From the NCBI GenBank assembly GCA_018061965.1, contig JAGOTG010000004.1, positions 106,141-170,140 on the forward strand: a DNA stretch of 64,000 nucleotides, written 5' to 3'. Of this stretch, positions 34,918 to 44,740 are shown piece by piece (the first letter of the stretch is position 1; each line of letters opens with the position of its first letter). Below the pieces are notes generated by a model that saw nothing but the letters and a program-made list of their open reading frames with translations, had not been told where the DNA came from and searched no databases. Both the position numbers and the translations under genes were made by a program. The DNA is from Legionellaceae bacterium (GTDB lineage: Bacteria > Pseudomonadota > Gammaproteobacteria > Legionellales > Legionellaceae).

Positions 34918-37282
34918 GATGAGATCCTAAGTGAGTTTTGGCTAAGGTCAATACGGCATCGGGGATCCCTGCAAGCGCTGCAACTTCCAAACCATAACTG
35001 CGATTGGTTGCGCCGGGTTCAACCTGATACAAAAATACAATTTTACCGGCTGTTAAAGAAGCAGCCAAGTGAATATTGCGAATTTGGGGATATAGTATGG
35101 GTAATTGGGTGAGTTCAAAATAATGGGTGGAAAATAACGTCAAAGCCCGAATGGTTTCTGCCAAATACACACAACAAGCGTGGGCCAAAGCCATTCCATC
35201 ATAAGTACTGGTGCCACGGCCTATTTCATCAATTAATACCAAACTCAATGGTGTGGCTTCTTGCAAAATATACGCCGTTTCAGCCATTTCAACCATAAAG
35301 GTAGACTGGCCTGCCGCAAGATCGTCGCCAGCACCGATGCGGGTAAAAATTTTATCAATGGGTCCCAAACGGGCATGGGTTGCTGGCACAAAGCTGCCGA
35401 TATGGGCCAATAATACAATCAAGGCCGTTTGGCGCATATAAGTTGATTTACCGCCCATATTCGGGCCGGTGATCAACAACATATTGTGTTGTGGTTGCAG
35501 TCGCAAATCGTTAGGAATGAAACGTTCTTTCACAATGGGTTCGATGACGGGATGGCGACCAGCAGTGATGTGGATCCCAGGTTCGGGTGCCCAGATAGGT
35601 TGTGTCCATTGGTGAGCACGCGCTTGCATGGCGAGATTAGCCAAGACATCGATTTGGGCCAGAGCCGCTGCCAGAGCGCGCAAATTAGCTAATTCTTCAT
35701 TGAGCGCTTCCAAGATCCCTTCGTATAACCATTTTTCGCGGGCCAATGCTTTGGATTGTGCGGACAAAACCTGTTCTTCAAAGGTTTTTAGTTCGGGCGT
35801 GATATATCGCTCAACGTTTTTTAATGTTTGCTTGCGCTGAAAATGAGCTGGCACTTGGGCGGATTGGGCTTTCGATAATTCGATGTAATAGCCTTGGACG
35901 CGATTGAAGCCAAATTTTAAAGTGGAGAGTCCAGATTGGGTTTTTTCGCTTTGTTCCAGCCGAACTAATACATCCGCGGCGTCAGTGCTTAAATGGCGCA
36001 ATGCATCCAGTTCTTCATCAAAATGTGCTGCAATCACGCCGCCATCACGAAGCAATGTTGCGGGCTCTGCCTGCAATGCATCGACCAAAAGTTGGTGAAT
36101 ATGCGGTAAAGGGATCAAGGTTTGAAGCAAATTCTGGATCAGGGGGGCGGAGCAAGGTTGCAGCATTGTGTAGAGGGTTGGGATCAAACCCAGGGTTGTA
36201 CGTAATGCCACCAAATCACGGGGCCGCGCAGTGCGCAAAGCGATGCGCGCCGTAATGCGTTCTACATCACATATTCCGCGTGCAAATTCATGCACAGAAA
36301 GATCCAATTGTTGCTCAAGCAGCGCTTGAATTGCGACATGGCGTTGAGTCAGCATGGCATAGTCGCGCGAGGGTTTGGCCAACCAGCGTTGCAACATACG
36401 GCTGCCCATGGCGGACGCAGTATGGTCAATCGTATGTAATAAACAGTGTCGATGTTGGCCCAAATTGGGGGCAAAAATTTCTAAATGACGCTGGGTGGCG
36501 GCATCTAAAAGCAGGAATTCACTGGATTGTTCAAGGGTAAGTGAGGTTAAATGTGGCAGTGTTTGGCATTGCGTGGTTTTGAGGTAGGCCAGGAGTGCGC
36601 CTGCTGCTGGGATGGCTACCGTACAATTAGGATCTGATAATAATCCGGAGTGTTTGAATTGTTCTTGCAAACCATTGCGCGCTCGCTCGGCATCAAAATC
36701 CCATATGGGTCGCCGAGTAATAGCCCCATTTTCTAAGGGGAATTTGAGGTCGCTATTGGCGGGTATTAGGAATTCACTGGGTCTTAAGCGCGCCACTTCT
36801 GCATATAATTGCGCCTCATCGTTGACTTGCGCGACATGAAAGCGTCCTCCTGCCACATCTACCCAAGCCAACCCATAGCGTTGGCGTTGCGGATAGACAG
36901 CCAATAAAATCACAGCGCGGCGTTCTTCTAATAAGGCTTCATCGGTAACTGTGCCAGGCGTGAGTACGCGCACCACTTTACGTTCCATAGGGCCTTTACC
37001 GGTTTCGCCGATTTGTTCGCACATGGCAACCGATTCGCCTTTTTTGAGGAGGCGTGCCAAATAATTATCGACGGCATGATAAGGCACCCCAGCCATCGGA
37101 ATAGGATTTCCGCCCGATTGGCCTCTATGTGTGAGCGTCAGATCTAATAATTGTGATCCGCGTTTGGCATCCTCGAAGAAAAGCTCATAAAAATCTCCCA
37201 TGCGATAGAACAACAGCATGTCAGGGTAGTCCGTTTTGATTTGCAAATACTGTTGCATCATGGGAGTGTGATTGGTTTGCAT
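34877..37282 (-). CDS. mutS: DNA mismatch repair protein MutS
   Basis: MutS recognises mismatches and starts mismatch repair with MutL. The 801-residue protein has the mismatch-reading motif [12 protein letters not shown] (Phe31-x-Glu33 region), the connector and lever domains, Walker [14 protein letters not shown] (about residue 608), Walker [17 protein letters not shown] and the [12 protein letters not shown] segment. It ends soon after [16 protein letters not shown], about 50 residues shorter than E. coli MutS. It therefore lacks the C-terminal tetramerisation tail, which is dispensable for core activity. It is transcribed alone with hemB following; the usual recA neighbour is absent. Confidence 0.97.
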   Translation of the reverse strand: MQTNHTPMMQQYLQIKTDYPDMLLFYRMGDFYELFFEDAKRGSQLLDLTLTHRGQSGGNPIPMAGVPYHAVDNYLARLLKKGESVAMCEQIGETGKGPMERKVVRVLTPGTVTDEALLEERRAVILLAVYPQRQRYGLAWVDVAGGRFHVAQVNDEAQLYAEVARLRPSEFLIPANSDLKFPLENGAITRRPIWDFDAERARNGLQEQFKHSGLLSDPNCTVAIPAAGALLAYLKTTQCQTLPHLTSLTLEQSSEFLLLDAATQRHLEIFAPNLGQHRHCLLHTIDHTASAMGSRMLQRWLAKPSRDYAMLTQRHVAIQALLEQQLDLSVHEFARGICDVERITARIALRTARPRDLVALRTTLGLIPTLYTMLQPCSAPLIQNLLQTLIPLPHIHQLLVDALQAEPATLLRDGGVIAAHFDEELDALRHLSTDAADVLVRLEQSEKTQSGLSTLKFGFNRVQGYYIELSKAQSAQVPAHFQRKQTLKNVERYITPELKTFEEQVLSAQSKALAREKWLYEGILEALNEELANLRALAAALAQIDVLANLAMQARAHQWTQPIWAPEPGIHITAGRHPVIEPIVKERFIPNDLRLQPQHNMLLITGPNMGGKSTYMRQTALIVLLAHIGSFVPATHARLGPIDKIFTRIGAGDDLAAGQSTFMVEMAETAYILQEATPLSLVLIDEIGRGTSTYDGMALAHACCVYLAETIRALTLFSTHYFELTQLPILYPQIRNIHLAASLTAGKIVFLYQVEPGATNRSYGLEVAALAGIPDAVLTLAKTHLGSHHAVYPHSTLETPA

Positions 37283-37482
37283 GCTGGGGGGATCGAGGCT
37301 AATCTAGATTGGCAACGATTCTAACAAAAATGCTCTAGAAGTGATATATATCTTCCGTTTGTTGAAATGGATAGAGTAAACTCTCGTTGGCTTAATATTC
37401 AGTAGACTTCTTGCGTAAGTCCTGAAAAATTCACGGGTTATGTAAGAAGTCTGGTATATAAATTCAGTTTAGGAGCTTTCCG

Positions 37483-37890
37483 ATGTCAGTTTTACCCTTT
37501 ACAAGTCCTGTTATTGGCACGATCGGTTTTTTTGCTGCACCCGTCTTAGGCGTGGCGGTTGGCGCGAGTTTGAGTTCCATCATGATGGCTTGTGCGCTAG
37601 GTGGGGCTATTCTTTGGTTGCCTAATATTATATTAGGGGTATGTTTACCTAAATCATTCGTCTTGCTGCCATTTAATTTAATGCGCGAATATATGCTCGC
37701 AATCGCTGCTGCGGCATTGGGTGCGGCGATCTTATCACTCCCTATTATGCCTATTCTCACTACGGCAGCAATCGGCGCAGGGATTGTTATTGGATTACAA
37801 GTATGTTCTTGTCTCCATGCGTTGGTTATAGAAATCATGACGAATGCTTCTCGTCCTGAAGAAGAGACTAGATACTCTAACCGCAAGTAG
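37483..37890 (+). CDS. Small Gly/Ala-rich membrane protein, unknown
   Basis: A 135-residue very hydrophobic protein with about four membrane segments rich in Gly and Ala (IGFFAAPVLGVAVGASL, MMACALGGAILWLPNIILGV, MLAIAAAALGAAILSLPI, AAIGAGIVIGLQVCSCL) and a polar tail. No family is recognised. AGGAGC at 37471-37476 is a good ribosome site. A single CTTAATATT (37391-37399), which matches half of the Legionella PmrA consensus, lies about 90 bases upstream, but its tandem partner is missing. The long antisense frame on the other strand is a shadow. Confidence 0.6.
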   Translation: MSVLPFTSPVIGTIGFFAAPVLGVAVGASLSSIMMACALGGAILWLPNIILGVCLPKSFVLLPFNLMREYMLAIAAAALGAAILSLPIMPILTTAAIGAGIVIGLQVCSCLHALVIEIMTNASRPEEETRYSNRK

Positions 37891-37972
37891 TCAAATCGTC
37901 TTTGCGAGCGTTAGCAAAGGCGGAGAGAATGAAATTTGTGTTATAATGTCATTTTTTGTTCAAAAATTTCAT

Positions 37973-38650
37973 ATGCCGAAAATATTAATCATCGAAGATA
38001 ATAAAACCACAGCAGCCTATTTGGCTCAAGGGTTGCAAGAGCATCGGTTTATAACGGACATTGCGTACAATGGTCAAGATGGTTTGCATATGGCAGAAAC
38101 TTACTCGTATGATTTGATTACTTTGGATGTCATGTTACCGGTATTGGATGGATGGACTGTGTTGCAACAATTGCGGCAGAGGAGGCACCATACACCGGTC
38201 TTGTTTTTGACCGCCAAAGATCAGATAGCAGATCGCGTCAAAGGCTTTGATTTGCAAGCAGATGATTATTTGATCAAACCATTCGCTTTTTCTGAATTAT
38301 TGGCTCGCATCCAAGCTTTATTACGTCGCTCTTCGCCCATAGTCCATGACTTTATACTTCAGGTTGCTGATTTGCAGATAGATGTGCGTCAATACAAAGT
38401 ATGGCGAGGTAAGCAAATACTGGCTTTGACTGCCAAAGAGTTTCAAGTATTGCTTTTGCTGGCGCAACATCAAGGTGACGTTTTATCTCGAACTTTGATT
38501 GCTGAGAAAGTATGGGATATGCACTTTAATTCGGATACCAATATTATTGATGTTGCAATCAAACGCTTACGCGACAAAATTGACAAAGATTTTTCTCCTA
38601 AATTGATTCATGCGGTACGAGGAGTTGGCTATGTTCTCGAGATTCGTTAA
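37973..38650 (+). CDS. OmpR/PhoB-family response regulator (CusR-like)
   Basis: A 225-residue response regulator. The receiver domain KILIIEDNKTTAAYLAQGL has acidic pocket Asp residues near 8-9, the phosphoacceptor Asp in YDLITLDVMLPVLDGW (about residue 51) and Lys in DDYLIKPFAFSELLARI. The winged-helix DNA-binding domain has LTAKEFQVLLLLAQHQGDVLSRTLIAEKVWDM and a C-terminus GVGYVLEIR. It is most like the CusR/CopR heavy-metal branch. The frame is open 43 codons upstream, but the ATG at 37973 gives the correct start. A TATAAT lies at 37942-37947, about 26 bases upstream, a plausible -10 with a short leader. The kinase gene overlaps by 20 bases. Confidence 0.93.
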   Translation: MPKILIIEDNKTTAAYLAQGLQEHRFITDIAYNGQDGLHMAETYSYDLITLDVMLPVLDGWTVLQQLRQRRHHTPVLFLTAKDQIADRVKGFDLQADDYLIKPFAFSELLARIQALLRRSSPIVHDFILQVADLQIDVRQYKVWRGKQILALTAKEFQVLLLLAQHQGDVLSRTLIAEKVWDMHFNSDTNIIDVAIKRLRDKIDKDFSPKLIHAVRGVGYVLEIR

Positions 38651-39728
38651 ACCCTTACGTTTACACTCTTTAACTTTGAAATTAGTGGTTTTATATACGT
38701 TTTCAACGCTGGGGATATTAACTGCTTTGGGATTGTTTTTTTATTCTAAAGCAGCTGGTTTAAGCACGCATTTGAGTCCCGATCAAATGATTTATCTACG
38801 TTCTGAATGTTACGATATGGTGATCATTAGTTTTTTAATCGGTGCATTGGGCGCCATGCTCCTCGGCTATTTTGTTACGCGGCGAGGGTTATCCGGGATC
38901 ACCCAATTTGCTGATACAGTGAGTCATATGAAGGCAGAGTCCTTACATCAACGCTTGGATCCGTCAGAATGGCCGAGTGAATTAAAATATTTAGGTGAAA
39001 CATTTAATGTGATGTTAGATAGATTACAGGCTTCGTTTACGCAACTATCTCAATTTTCTGCCGATATTGCGCATGAATTGCGTACGCCAGTCCACCATTT
39101 AATGGGCGTAACGGAGTTGGCGTTGAGCAAACCCTGTACGCCAGCTGAGTATCAGAAAACTCTTAGCCATCAAATGCAAGAGTTTCAAGATCTGGCTAAA
39201 TTAATTGATAATTTATTGTTTCTGGCGCGATCTGATTTTGGTCAACTTAGTTTAAATTACGAGCGTTTTCAGGTACGCGAGATAATCGATCCTATATTAG
39301 AGTTTTATCAAATATGGGCAGAGGAAAAAAATATTCAGTTGCATTGCTCAGGAAAGATTGAAGTTATAGCGGACCGCAGTTTGTTCAAACGTATGCTGAC
39401 TAATTTGGTTTCTAACGCGTTGCGCTATACGCCTCAAAATGGTGAGGTGCAGATTGACTTGGCCATGGATGGCACAAAACCATGCGTTACGGTAAGGGAT
39501 ACGGGTATGGGTATTCCTGCTCAGCACCTGACGAAAATTTTTGATCGGTGCTATCGTGTTGATGCAGATCGGAATTCTGAGAGTGGGGGGTTAGGATTGG
39601 GCTTGGCGATTGTCAAATCGATTCTTGATTTGCATGGGGGGACTTTGAATATTATGAGTGAAGTCCAGAAGGGGACTACGATTCAGTTGTGGTTTTTGAA
39701 AAATCTTAGAAGTACAACGTCAACTTAA
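38631..39728 (+). CDS. Sensor histidine kinase (CusS-like)
   Basis: A 365-residue inner-membrane kinase partnering the preceding regulator. Two membrane segments lie at about residues 13-36 and 66-86, with an unusually short periplasmic part (about 30 residues). Then come a HAMP domain, the dimerisation/phosphoacceptor H-box SADIAHELRTPVHHLMG, the N-box LTNLVSNALRYTP, and G-boxes VRDTGMGIPAQHL and GGLGLGLAIVKSI. GAGG(AG) about eight bases before the ATG at 38631 supports that start. The last codons (ACA ACG TCA ACT TAA) lie within the left arm of a MITE-like inverted repeat, so the original C-terminus may have been replaced. Heavy-metal sensing is inferred from family resemblance. Confidence 0.92.
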   Translation: MFSRFVKPLRLHSLTLKLVVLYTFSTLGILTALGLFFYSKAAGLSTHLSPDQMIYLRSECYDMVIISFLIGALGAMLLGYFVTRRGLSGITQFADTVSHMKAESLHQRLDPSEWPSELKYLGETFNVMLDRLQASFTQLSQFSADIAHELRTPVHHLMGVTELALSKPCTPAEYQKTLSHQMQEFQDLAKLIDNLLFLARSDFGQLSLNYERFQVREIIDPILEFYQIWAEEKNIQLHCSGKIEVIADRSLFKRMLTNLVSNALRYTPQNGEVQIDLAMDGTKPCVTVRDTGMGIPAQHLTKIFDRCYRVDADRNSESGGLGLGLAIVKSILDLHGGTLNIMSEVQKGTTIQLWFLKNLRSTTST

Positions 39729-39885
39729 TTTTGTCCCACCTCGCTGTTCATCGAGGGGTGGCATTGTGGGAGGGCTCCTAGCGCGCGGAGCTTGCGAGCA
39801 CGATGGGATACCCACGATGACAGGACCCCGAGGCACTGAATCAGATTTTATACTCCAGCCGAAACGAAATTAAATTGACGTTGTA
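39713..39885. mobile_element. MITE-like element with 19-bp terminal inverted repeats
   Basis: TACAACGTCAACTTAATTT (39713-39731) is mirrored by AAATTAAATTGACGTTGTA (39867-39885), matching at 18 of 19 positions. The repeats bound a 173-bp segment with TA at each outer edge. The interior is non-coding with small hairpins (CCTCG...CGAGG). Terminal repeats beginning with TA are typical of IS630/mariner-type non-autonomous elements. The left end supplies the stop codon of the histidine kinase. Confidence 0.55.
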
Positions 39886-39982
39886 TTAATCCAACATGAC
39901 AATTTTGTCATCTATTTGTCAGGGTGTTGTCATCTTGGGGATGCTACACTTGTAGAACTTAAGCGCTTTGGAAGTTCTGACT

Positions 39983-41386
39983 ATGACGCAATACAAACCC
40001 AGTGGATATCAAAGTTTATTGTGTGTATTCGGTATGATCGGTTTGATGTTTTGGGGGCTGTTTGTATTGAAAGCCAGTTTACACAGTGTGATCATTCTTT
40101 GTATTTTCTGGGTGTTCGGCCACGCCTACTATCTTGATAAAGATGTTGTGCGTTTAAAGCAAAGCATGCTATCAACTCTTCAAAAATCCTCCGGCGTTCT
40201 CTTGTTTTTTATTTTAATTGGCGCAGTGATTGCTGGATTCATCATGTCTGGTGCCATTCCGACTTTGATATATTACGGTTTACAGTTTCTAACCCCCCAA
40301 AATTTTTTGCCGATTGGCATGCTCTTATGTAGTGCGATGTCGCTAGTGATTGGCTCGTGCTGGGGAACCATCGGGACCATGGGAGTAGCATTGTTGGGTA
40401 TCGCGGGTATGTTACATATTCCAGCCCCCATCGCAGCCGGGATGATTGTGTCAGGCGCTTATTTTGGGGATAAATTTTCTCCTGTTTCAGATACAACCAT
40501 ACTGACATCTTTGATGACAGAGACTAATTTATATCGACATATGAAGGGCTTAACTTACAGTCTTATTCCAGCTTATCTTTTGAGTTTGGGTGTGTTTTGG
40601 GCGATTGGGACTTACTCTGGTTTTGAACATGCGTTGGTCTTGGCTGATGTGATGACCTTGCGTCATCAGATTAGCAGTCATTTTACTGTTCATCTTCTAA
40701 GTTTGTTACCTATGCTCGTGATGCTGTGGTTGAGTATCAAGAAAAAGCCAGCTGAATTGTCTATGTTATTTTCTTTGTTTGTAGCCATGTTGGTGGCTAT
40801 TTTAGTCCAAAAATTTCATGTAACCGATGTATTGAATAGTTTGTTTTGTGGACCAAAATTACCGACAACTGGCTCGCCTATTTTAGATGGTGTCTTTCAA
40901 CATGGCGGTATCCAGAGCATGTTATGGTCGATGTCTTTGACCTTGTTAATCCTCATTTTGGGAGGGTTGCTGGATTCTTATCAAATAATTACCCATTTTT
41001 TTGCACGGTTGATGCCGTATTTAACCCGATCGTTTTATTTGGTGTTGGCAACTGTTTGGGTTGCAATTGCTTGTAATGTGCTCATGGGAGAAGCCTATCT
41101 CAGTATTATGTTAAGTTCTCGGATTTTTAAAGACACGTATGCCAAAATGCGTTGGGATACATCCGTGTTGTCCAATGCGATTGAAATCGGATCGACTCTG
41201 TCTACGCCGTTGATTCCATGGACCAGTTCCGGAGTTTTTATCACTGCGACATTGGGTATTTCTCCCCAAGCTTATTTGCAGTGGGCTGTATTTAATTGGA
41301 TAGCCTTGGGCGTTTTTCTTTGCATTGCTGCACGAAATTTTGTTGGCATCAAAATGTATGCATTGCCATCCAATGAGGTCCGCTAA
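39983..41386 (+). CDS. nhaC: NhaC-family Na+/H+ antiporter
   Basis: A 467-residue inner-membrane transporter with about 11-12 hydrophobic segments. NhaC hallmarks include LIGSCWGTIGTMGVALLGI, AAGMIVSGAYFGDKFSPVSDTTILTSLMT and the C-terminal SNAIEIGSTLSTPLIPWTSSGVFITATLG. It exports Na+ in exchange for H+ and so supports pH and salt homeostasis. The ATG at 39983 is preceded by GGAAG. The next gene's ATG overlaps its stop by one base (TAATG). The antiporter is complete and of normal length. Malate/lactate-type relatives exist in the family, so substrate is family inference. Confidence 0.9.
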   Translation: MTQYKPSGYQSLLCVFGMIGLMFWGLFVLKASLHSVIILCIFWVFGHAYYLDKDVVRLKQSMLSTLQKSSGVLLFFILIGAVIAGFIMSGAIPTLIYYGLQFLTPQNFLPIGMLLCSAMSLVIGSCWGTIGTMGVALLGIAGMLHIPAPIAAGMIVSGAYFGDKFSPVSDTTILTSLMTETNLYRHMKGLTYSLIPAYLLSLGVFWAIGTYSGFEHALVLADVMTLRHQISSHFTVHLLSLLPMLVMLWLSIKKKPAELSMLFSLFVAMLVAILVQKFHVTDVLNSLFCGPKLPTTGSPILDGVFQHGGIQSMLWSMSLTLLILILGGLLDSYQIITHFFARLMPYLTRSFYLVLATVWVAIACNVLMGEAYLSIMLSSRIFKDTYAKMRWDTSVLSNAIEIGSTLSTPLIPWTSSGVFITATLGISPQAYLQWAVFNWIALGVFLCIAARNFVGIKMYALPSNEVR

Positions 41387-42201
41387 TGAGAGATAATTTA
41401 GCGCATATTCGTCGTTTACCCAATTGGATGCTAGCGTCGTTGCACCGGCTCATTGTGAGTCGTCAAGGCAACCATCAAGATGCTTTTATGATCACGCGCG
41501 ATATTGTCAAGGCGCTACAGCCCAGCATCCCATATCAATTAGAGTTTACCGAAAATAATGCTCCTACATTGATACCTTGTAGCATGCCACAACCAAGGTC
41601 TACTGTAGCTATTGCGAGGAAGCGACCCAAGCATGCTGTATTGCGGGGCACTTGGCTGGATGCAGTTCATGGTGCTCAAACTGACGCAAATATATTGGGC
41701 GGAATGGGCATGCTGGTCTTAGATCTGGATGAAGAGATATCGATTCCGGTTTTGCCGGCGAATGCCGAAGATTTAGCATTTTATCATGCACAATTATTGA
41801 CAGTTGGTTCGGTACTGAGTTTTGAAACAGAGGAGATACTCCCGCTTACTGAAGTGTCTGTAGGCAAACACTATGTGGAACATTATTTGGCTAAGACAGA
41901 GCTAGGGGGCGGGGAGTATATTGAATATCACGACCAACCGCATTTTTGGGCGCCGCAGCAGCCACAATCCGGTGGCCATATTTTACTAGGTCGGCAATTA
42001 GGCGCAGATTATTATTTTACTGGGTTTCATATTCCATTCGGGTGTGCAGTGTATTTAAGTCCGTATACCTTGCATTCAGATGCTTATCTGGTTGGGGATT
42101 ATTTGGTGGTCTATGCATTGAGTGATCATTTTTCGACAGTGTTATTGCATGATAAACAGAAAATAGTCCAAAGATTGCAGTTTTTTGCAGAAGAACATTA
42201 G
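41386..42201 (+). CDS. Conserved-looking protein with cupin-like C-terminal half, unknown
   Basis: A 271-residue soluble protein, coupled to nhaC by a one-base overlap. No family is recognised with confidence. The C-terminal half (residues about 150-260) alternates beta strands with His/Asp residues: GGEYIEYHDQPHFWAP, GGHILLGRQL, YYFTGFHIPFGCAVYLSPYTLHSDAYLVGDYLVVYA. This has the feel of a double-stranded beta helix (cupin) with possible metal ligands (for example HDQPHFW and TLHSDA). The N-terminal half is mixed. There is no signal peptide. Being cotranscribed with an antiporter does not reveal its role. Confidence 0.6.
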   Translation: MRDNLAHIRRLPNWMLASLHRLIVSRQGNHQDAFMITRDIVKALQPSIPYQLEFTENNAPTLIPCSMPQPRSTVAIARKRPKHAVLRGTWLDAVHGAQTDANILGGMGMLVLDLDEEISIPVLPANAEDLAFYHAQLLTVGSVLSFETEEILPLTEVSVGKHYVEHYLAKTELGGGEYIEYHDQPHFWAPQQPQSGGHILLGRQLGADYYFTGFHIPFGCAVYLSPYTLHSDAYLVGDYLVVYALSDHFSTVLLHDKQKIVQRLQFFAEEH

Positions 42202-42610
42202 GTCAAAAATTGGACAAATATGAGTTTGTGTACTATATTTATAGTATGACTAGTGATTATCGAACAGCTTATGACGACTGGCCGATTGGTCAGGGTGATT
42301 GCGACGCGCGCCCCATTTATGGGTTTACCGGAAGCGTCTTGTTAGAATAGAAGCTGCACTCGATATCACAGTCTACATTTTTTAGGGTCTGTTCATCTTT
42401 GCTCTTTTCAAGCCGATATGCTTCGAAGGGCAATTATCAACAGACCCTTTTTTCTCAAAAAACACCACAATGTTGAATATGTGGCCACTGCGTGGTATTC
42501 TTGGCGCTATAAAGGTAATTCTGTAGTTTTATTTTCGAAATTGTGTGCTACATTATTTTGTGCTTTTTATTCTACTAATTTGCACCATAGTCACTAAAGA
42601 GGTTTTGTTG
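42202..42610. other. Intergenic region with short ORF and REP-like hairpin
   Basis: This 409-base gap holds a 34-codon open frame at 42246-42350 (M-T-S-D-Y-R-T-A-Y-D-D-W...) with coding-like composition but no ribosome site. It also holds the hairpin element at 42384-42448 and an A+T-rich stretch before the next gene that probably contains its promoter. Confidence 0.4.
42384..42453. repeat. REP-like hairpin element with T tail
   Basis: AGGGTCTGTTCAT (42384-42396) pairs with ATCAACAGACCCT (42436-42448) at 12 of 13 positions, with a six-T run including the last base of the arm. The AGGGTYTGTT end is shared with the elements at 24778 and 52220. The tail makes it a plausible intrinsic terminator for the nhaC unit. 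Confidence 0.65.
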
Positions 42611-43849
42611 ATGGTAACTTCTCTTGCTGTTTTTTTTATGCATGGTTCCATAGTAGATTTAAAAGTGGCGTCTAAGCCAGTGATAGCAAACCCTTCTGTT
42701 CTCACAATAGGGGTTTATTATAATTTATCGGGTCCTATAGTGATTATTGGCTGTAATAGGATTACTGAGTTGCTAGCCACAAAAGAAAGTTGGTTCAATG
42801 ATGATTTATCGGGCCACTTGAATATTTTTAAGCAATTATTTGATAAAGTCATGGGTGACTATCTGTTCACCTCTAATCAGATTTATTTTTTTGCTGAAGG
42901 TAATTTTGGGTGTATAGCCGGACAGCATTTAACGTCTACTGTATTAGAATGGATTGATTATACCAAGCCTGGTACCGCTGTTTTACCCACTGGTACACCC
43001 GAATGTTGTAAATTTATTAATTATTGGCGCGAATATCATCGTTATCCCTCTCTGGAGCTGAGCGAAAGTTTTTTTTCAGAAACTAATTATTATAGTGTAG
43101 AAGAATTGGATGCTGAAAAAACTGAGAAGCTGCATTCCATGCTAGGTGATATGCTTTTAAATTGCTCGCCTCCGCGTATTGCCACCTTTGATAAAAAGTT
43201 AACTGGAGAAAGTGCCAGGTATTTAATTGAGAAACATTCCGTACTAGCCTGTTCTACAGGCCCAAATAAAGCAGCCAATCATAAAGTAGATGAACACTTA
43301 TTGTCTGCAGGTGATGAAGGCGACAATAATGTATATGCTTTTCAAGCGGAGGAAGGGGACGTTAGTGGTGAGAGTTTGGTCGAGCAGATCCCCCATTTTG
43401 ATATAGCTACCAAGTCCAAGCCTTCTGTGAGTTTTGATTCGACAGACCCTAGCTCTTCTCGTACGGCCTCAATTTCCGTGACGTTTCGTGCTAACCAAGA
43501 TAAGTTTCTTCCTACAGATAAAGCAGCGACAAACTACATTGACGATAGAAGAAGGTTAGGCTCTGCTTTATTTCGCCCATCTGTATCTCCGTCACCGGAG
43601 GATGTTTACCGTTTTCCTCAGCATAATGCCACTGATGGATCTCAATTGGAGCTGGCTAGAGAGCTAGATGATACGAAAGTTACAACCCAAAGAAAAAAAA
43701 GCACCGGCTTTAAGCTTTTTTGGTGTTGTCAGAGTAATGATTCTGTTGTAATACCATCGTCGCGACCAGCTGCTCTTCAAGTTCGTGCGCAGGGTGACGG
43801 GAGTCAAAATTTTGAACGAATGGAGTTTGAAACAAAACTAGGTGTTTGA
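42611..43849 (+). CDS. Hypothetical protein, effector-like
   Basis: About 412 residues from the ATG at 42611, chosen because AAGAGG lies about nine bases upstream. The frame is open to a GTG at 42545, which would add a hydrophobic leader (HYFVLFILLICTIV), so a signal-anchored longer form is possible. The N-terminal half (residues 1-190) looks globular. The second half is low-complexity, Ser/Asp/Gln-rich and probably disordered, with a Cys-Cys pair in FWCCQSND near residue 375. No domain is recognised. It is a single gene bordered by repeat-containing gaps, consistent with an accessory, possibly secreted, protein. Confidence 0.6.
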   Translation: MVTSLAVFFMHGSIVDLKVASKPVIANPSVLTIGVYYNLSGPIVIIGCNRITELLATKESWFNDDLSGHLNIFKQLFDKVMGDYLFTSNQIYFFAEGNFGCIAGQHLTSTVLEWIDYTKPGTAVLPTGTPECCKFINYWREYHRYPSLELSESFFSETNYYSVEELDAEKTEKLHSMLGDMLLNCSPPRIATFDKKLTGESARYLIEKHSVLACSTGPNKAANHKVDEHLLSAGDEGDNNVYAFQAEEGDVSGESLVEQIPHFDIATKSKPSVSFDSTDPSSSRTASISVTFRANQDKFLPTDKAATNYIDDRRRLGSALFRPSVSPSPEDVYRFPQHNATDGSQLELARELDDTKVTTQRKKSTGFKLFWCCQSNDSVVIPSSRPAALQVRAQGDGSQNFERMEFETKLGV

Positions 43850-43954
43850 TGTTGAGGTCATGGTTGACAATGAGCTAACTGAAATCAAAATGAGATGGTT
43901 TTTGTGCACCGAAGTGAATTGGTGTATTTTGACCAAGTTGTATGACTGTCAATC

Positions 43955-44740
43955 TTAGTCTCGGATGCCGGTTCCCTTGTGGATTAGCCATACGTTCAAC
44001 CTGAATAATCCTACGTTTAAAAGACACAATACAATCAATGCTAAGTTGATATGTTGACTAGGATGATGGAGCATGGCATAGCGTAATAACTCAACCATGT
44101 AAAAAATAGGATTGAGAAGCACGATATGTTGCCAGAATGGGGATAGCATCGAAACAGAGTAAAAAACGCCCCCTAAATAGGTTAAAGGGGAAAGAATGAA
44201 TGTGGGCACTACCATCACATCATCATATGTTTTTGCCAACATGCCATTGGTGAATCCTGCTAAAGAAAATAAACAAGCAATCAGAATCACGATGCTTAAT
44301 GTTGCAGGGATGTGTATCAATGAGAGATCAATAAATAAAGTTGAGACGCCTAAGACCAACGTTGCTACTATAAGTGCGCGTAGCACACCTCCCAAAGTAT
44401 AGCCAATTAACATGAGACTGGGCCGAAGTGGGCTGATTAACACTTCTTCAATGCTCCGTTGAAAGCGCGCTGAAAATAGAGAGGATGAGGTATTAGCATA
44501 CGCATTATTGATGACCGCAATCATCACTAAGCCAGGTGCAATGAATGTACTGTATGGCAAACCTTCAACCAATTGCATTTGTTGGCCTAATACTGCGCCA
44601 AAAATGGAAAAATACAATAATGTCGTGATGATAGACGGTAGAAAGCTTTGCACCGAAATGCGAAACATACGGGATAATTCATGCTGAATTACGGTGTACA
44701 GTGCGATGGTTTGGATGCGTGCATTATGCTGACGTGTCAT
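43955..44740 (-). CDS. yadH: ABC-2-type transporter permease
   Basis: A 261-residue inner-membrane permease of the ABC-2/YadH type, with six hydrophobic segments. Markers are SFLPSIITTLLYFSIFGAVLG, GLPYSTFIAPGLVMIAVINNAYANTSSSLF, RSIEEVLISPL and PLTYLGGVFYSVSML. The start overlaps the ATP-binding gene by 17 bases. It works with that ATPase as an exporter of unknown substrate (family members move drugs, polysaccharides or lipids). No substrate-binding protein is present, as expected for export. Confidence 0.92.
   Translation of the reverse strand: MTRQHNARIQTIALYTVIQHELSRMFRISVQSFLPSIITTLLYFSIFGAVLGQQMQLVEGLPYSTFIAPGLVMIAVINNAYANTSSSLFSARFQRSIEEVLISPLRPSLMLIGYTLGGVLRALIVATLVLGVSTLFIDLSLIHIPATLSIVILIACLFSLAGFTNGMLAKTYDDVMVVPTFILSPLTYLGGVFYSVSMLSPFWQHIVLLNPIFYMVELLRYAMLHHPSQHINLALIVLCLLNVGLFRLNVWLIHKGTGIRD

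Noticed and set aside
34198..36839. Numerous plus-strand frames of 60-90 codons across hemB and mutS
   Set aside because: All lie antisense to well-conserved enzyme genes and have no motifs or ribosome sites.
37391..37399. CTTAATATT resembling a PmrA half-site
   Set aside because: The Legionella consensus is a tandem repeat. The second half is absent at the expected spacing, so chance in A+T-rich DNA is likely.
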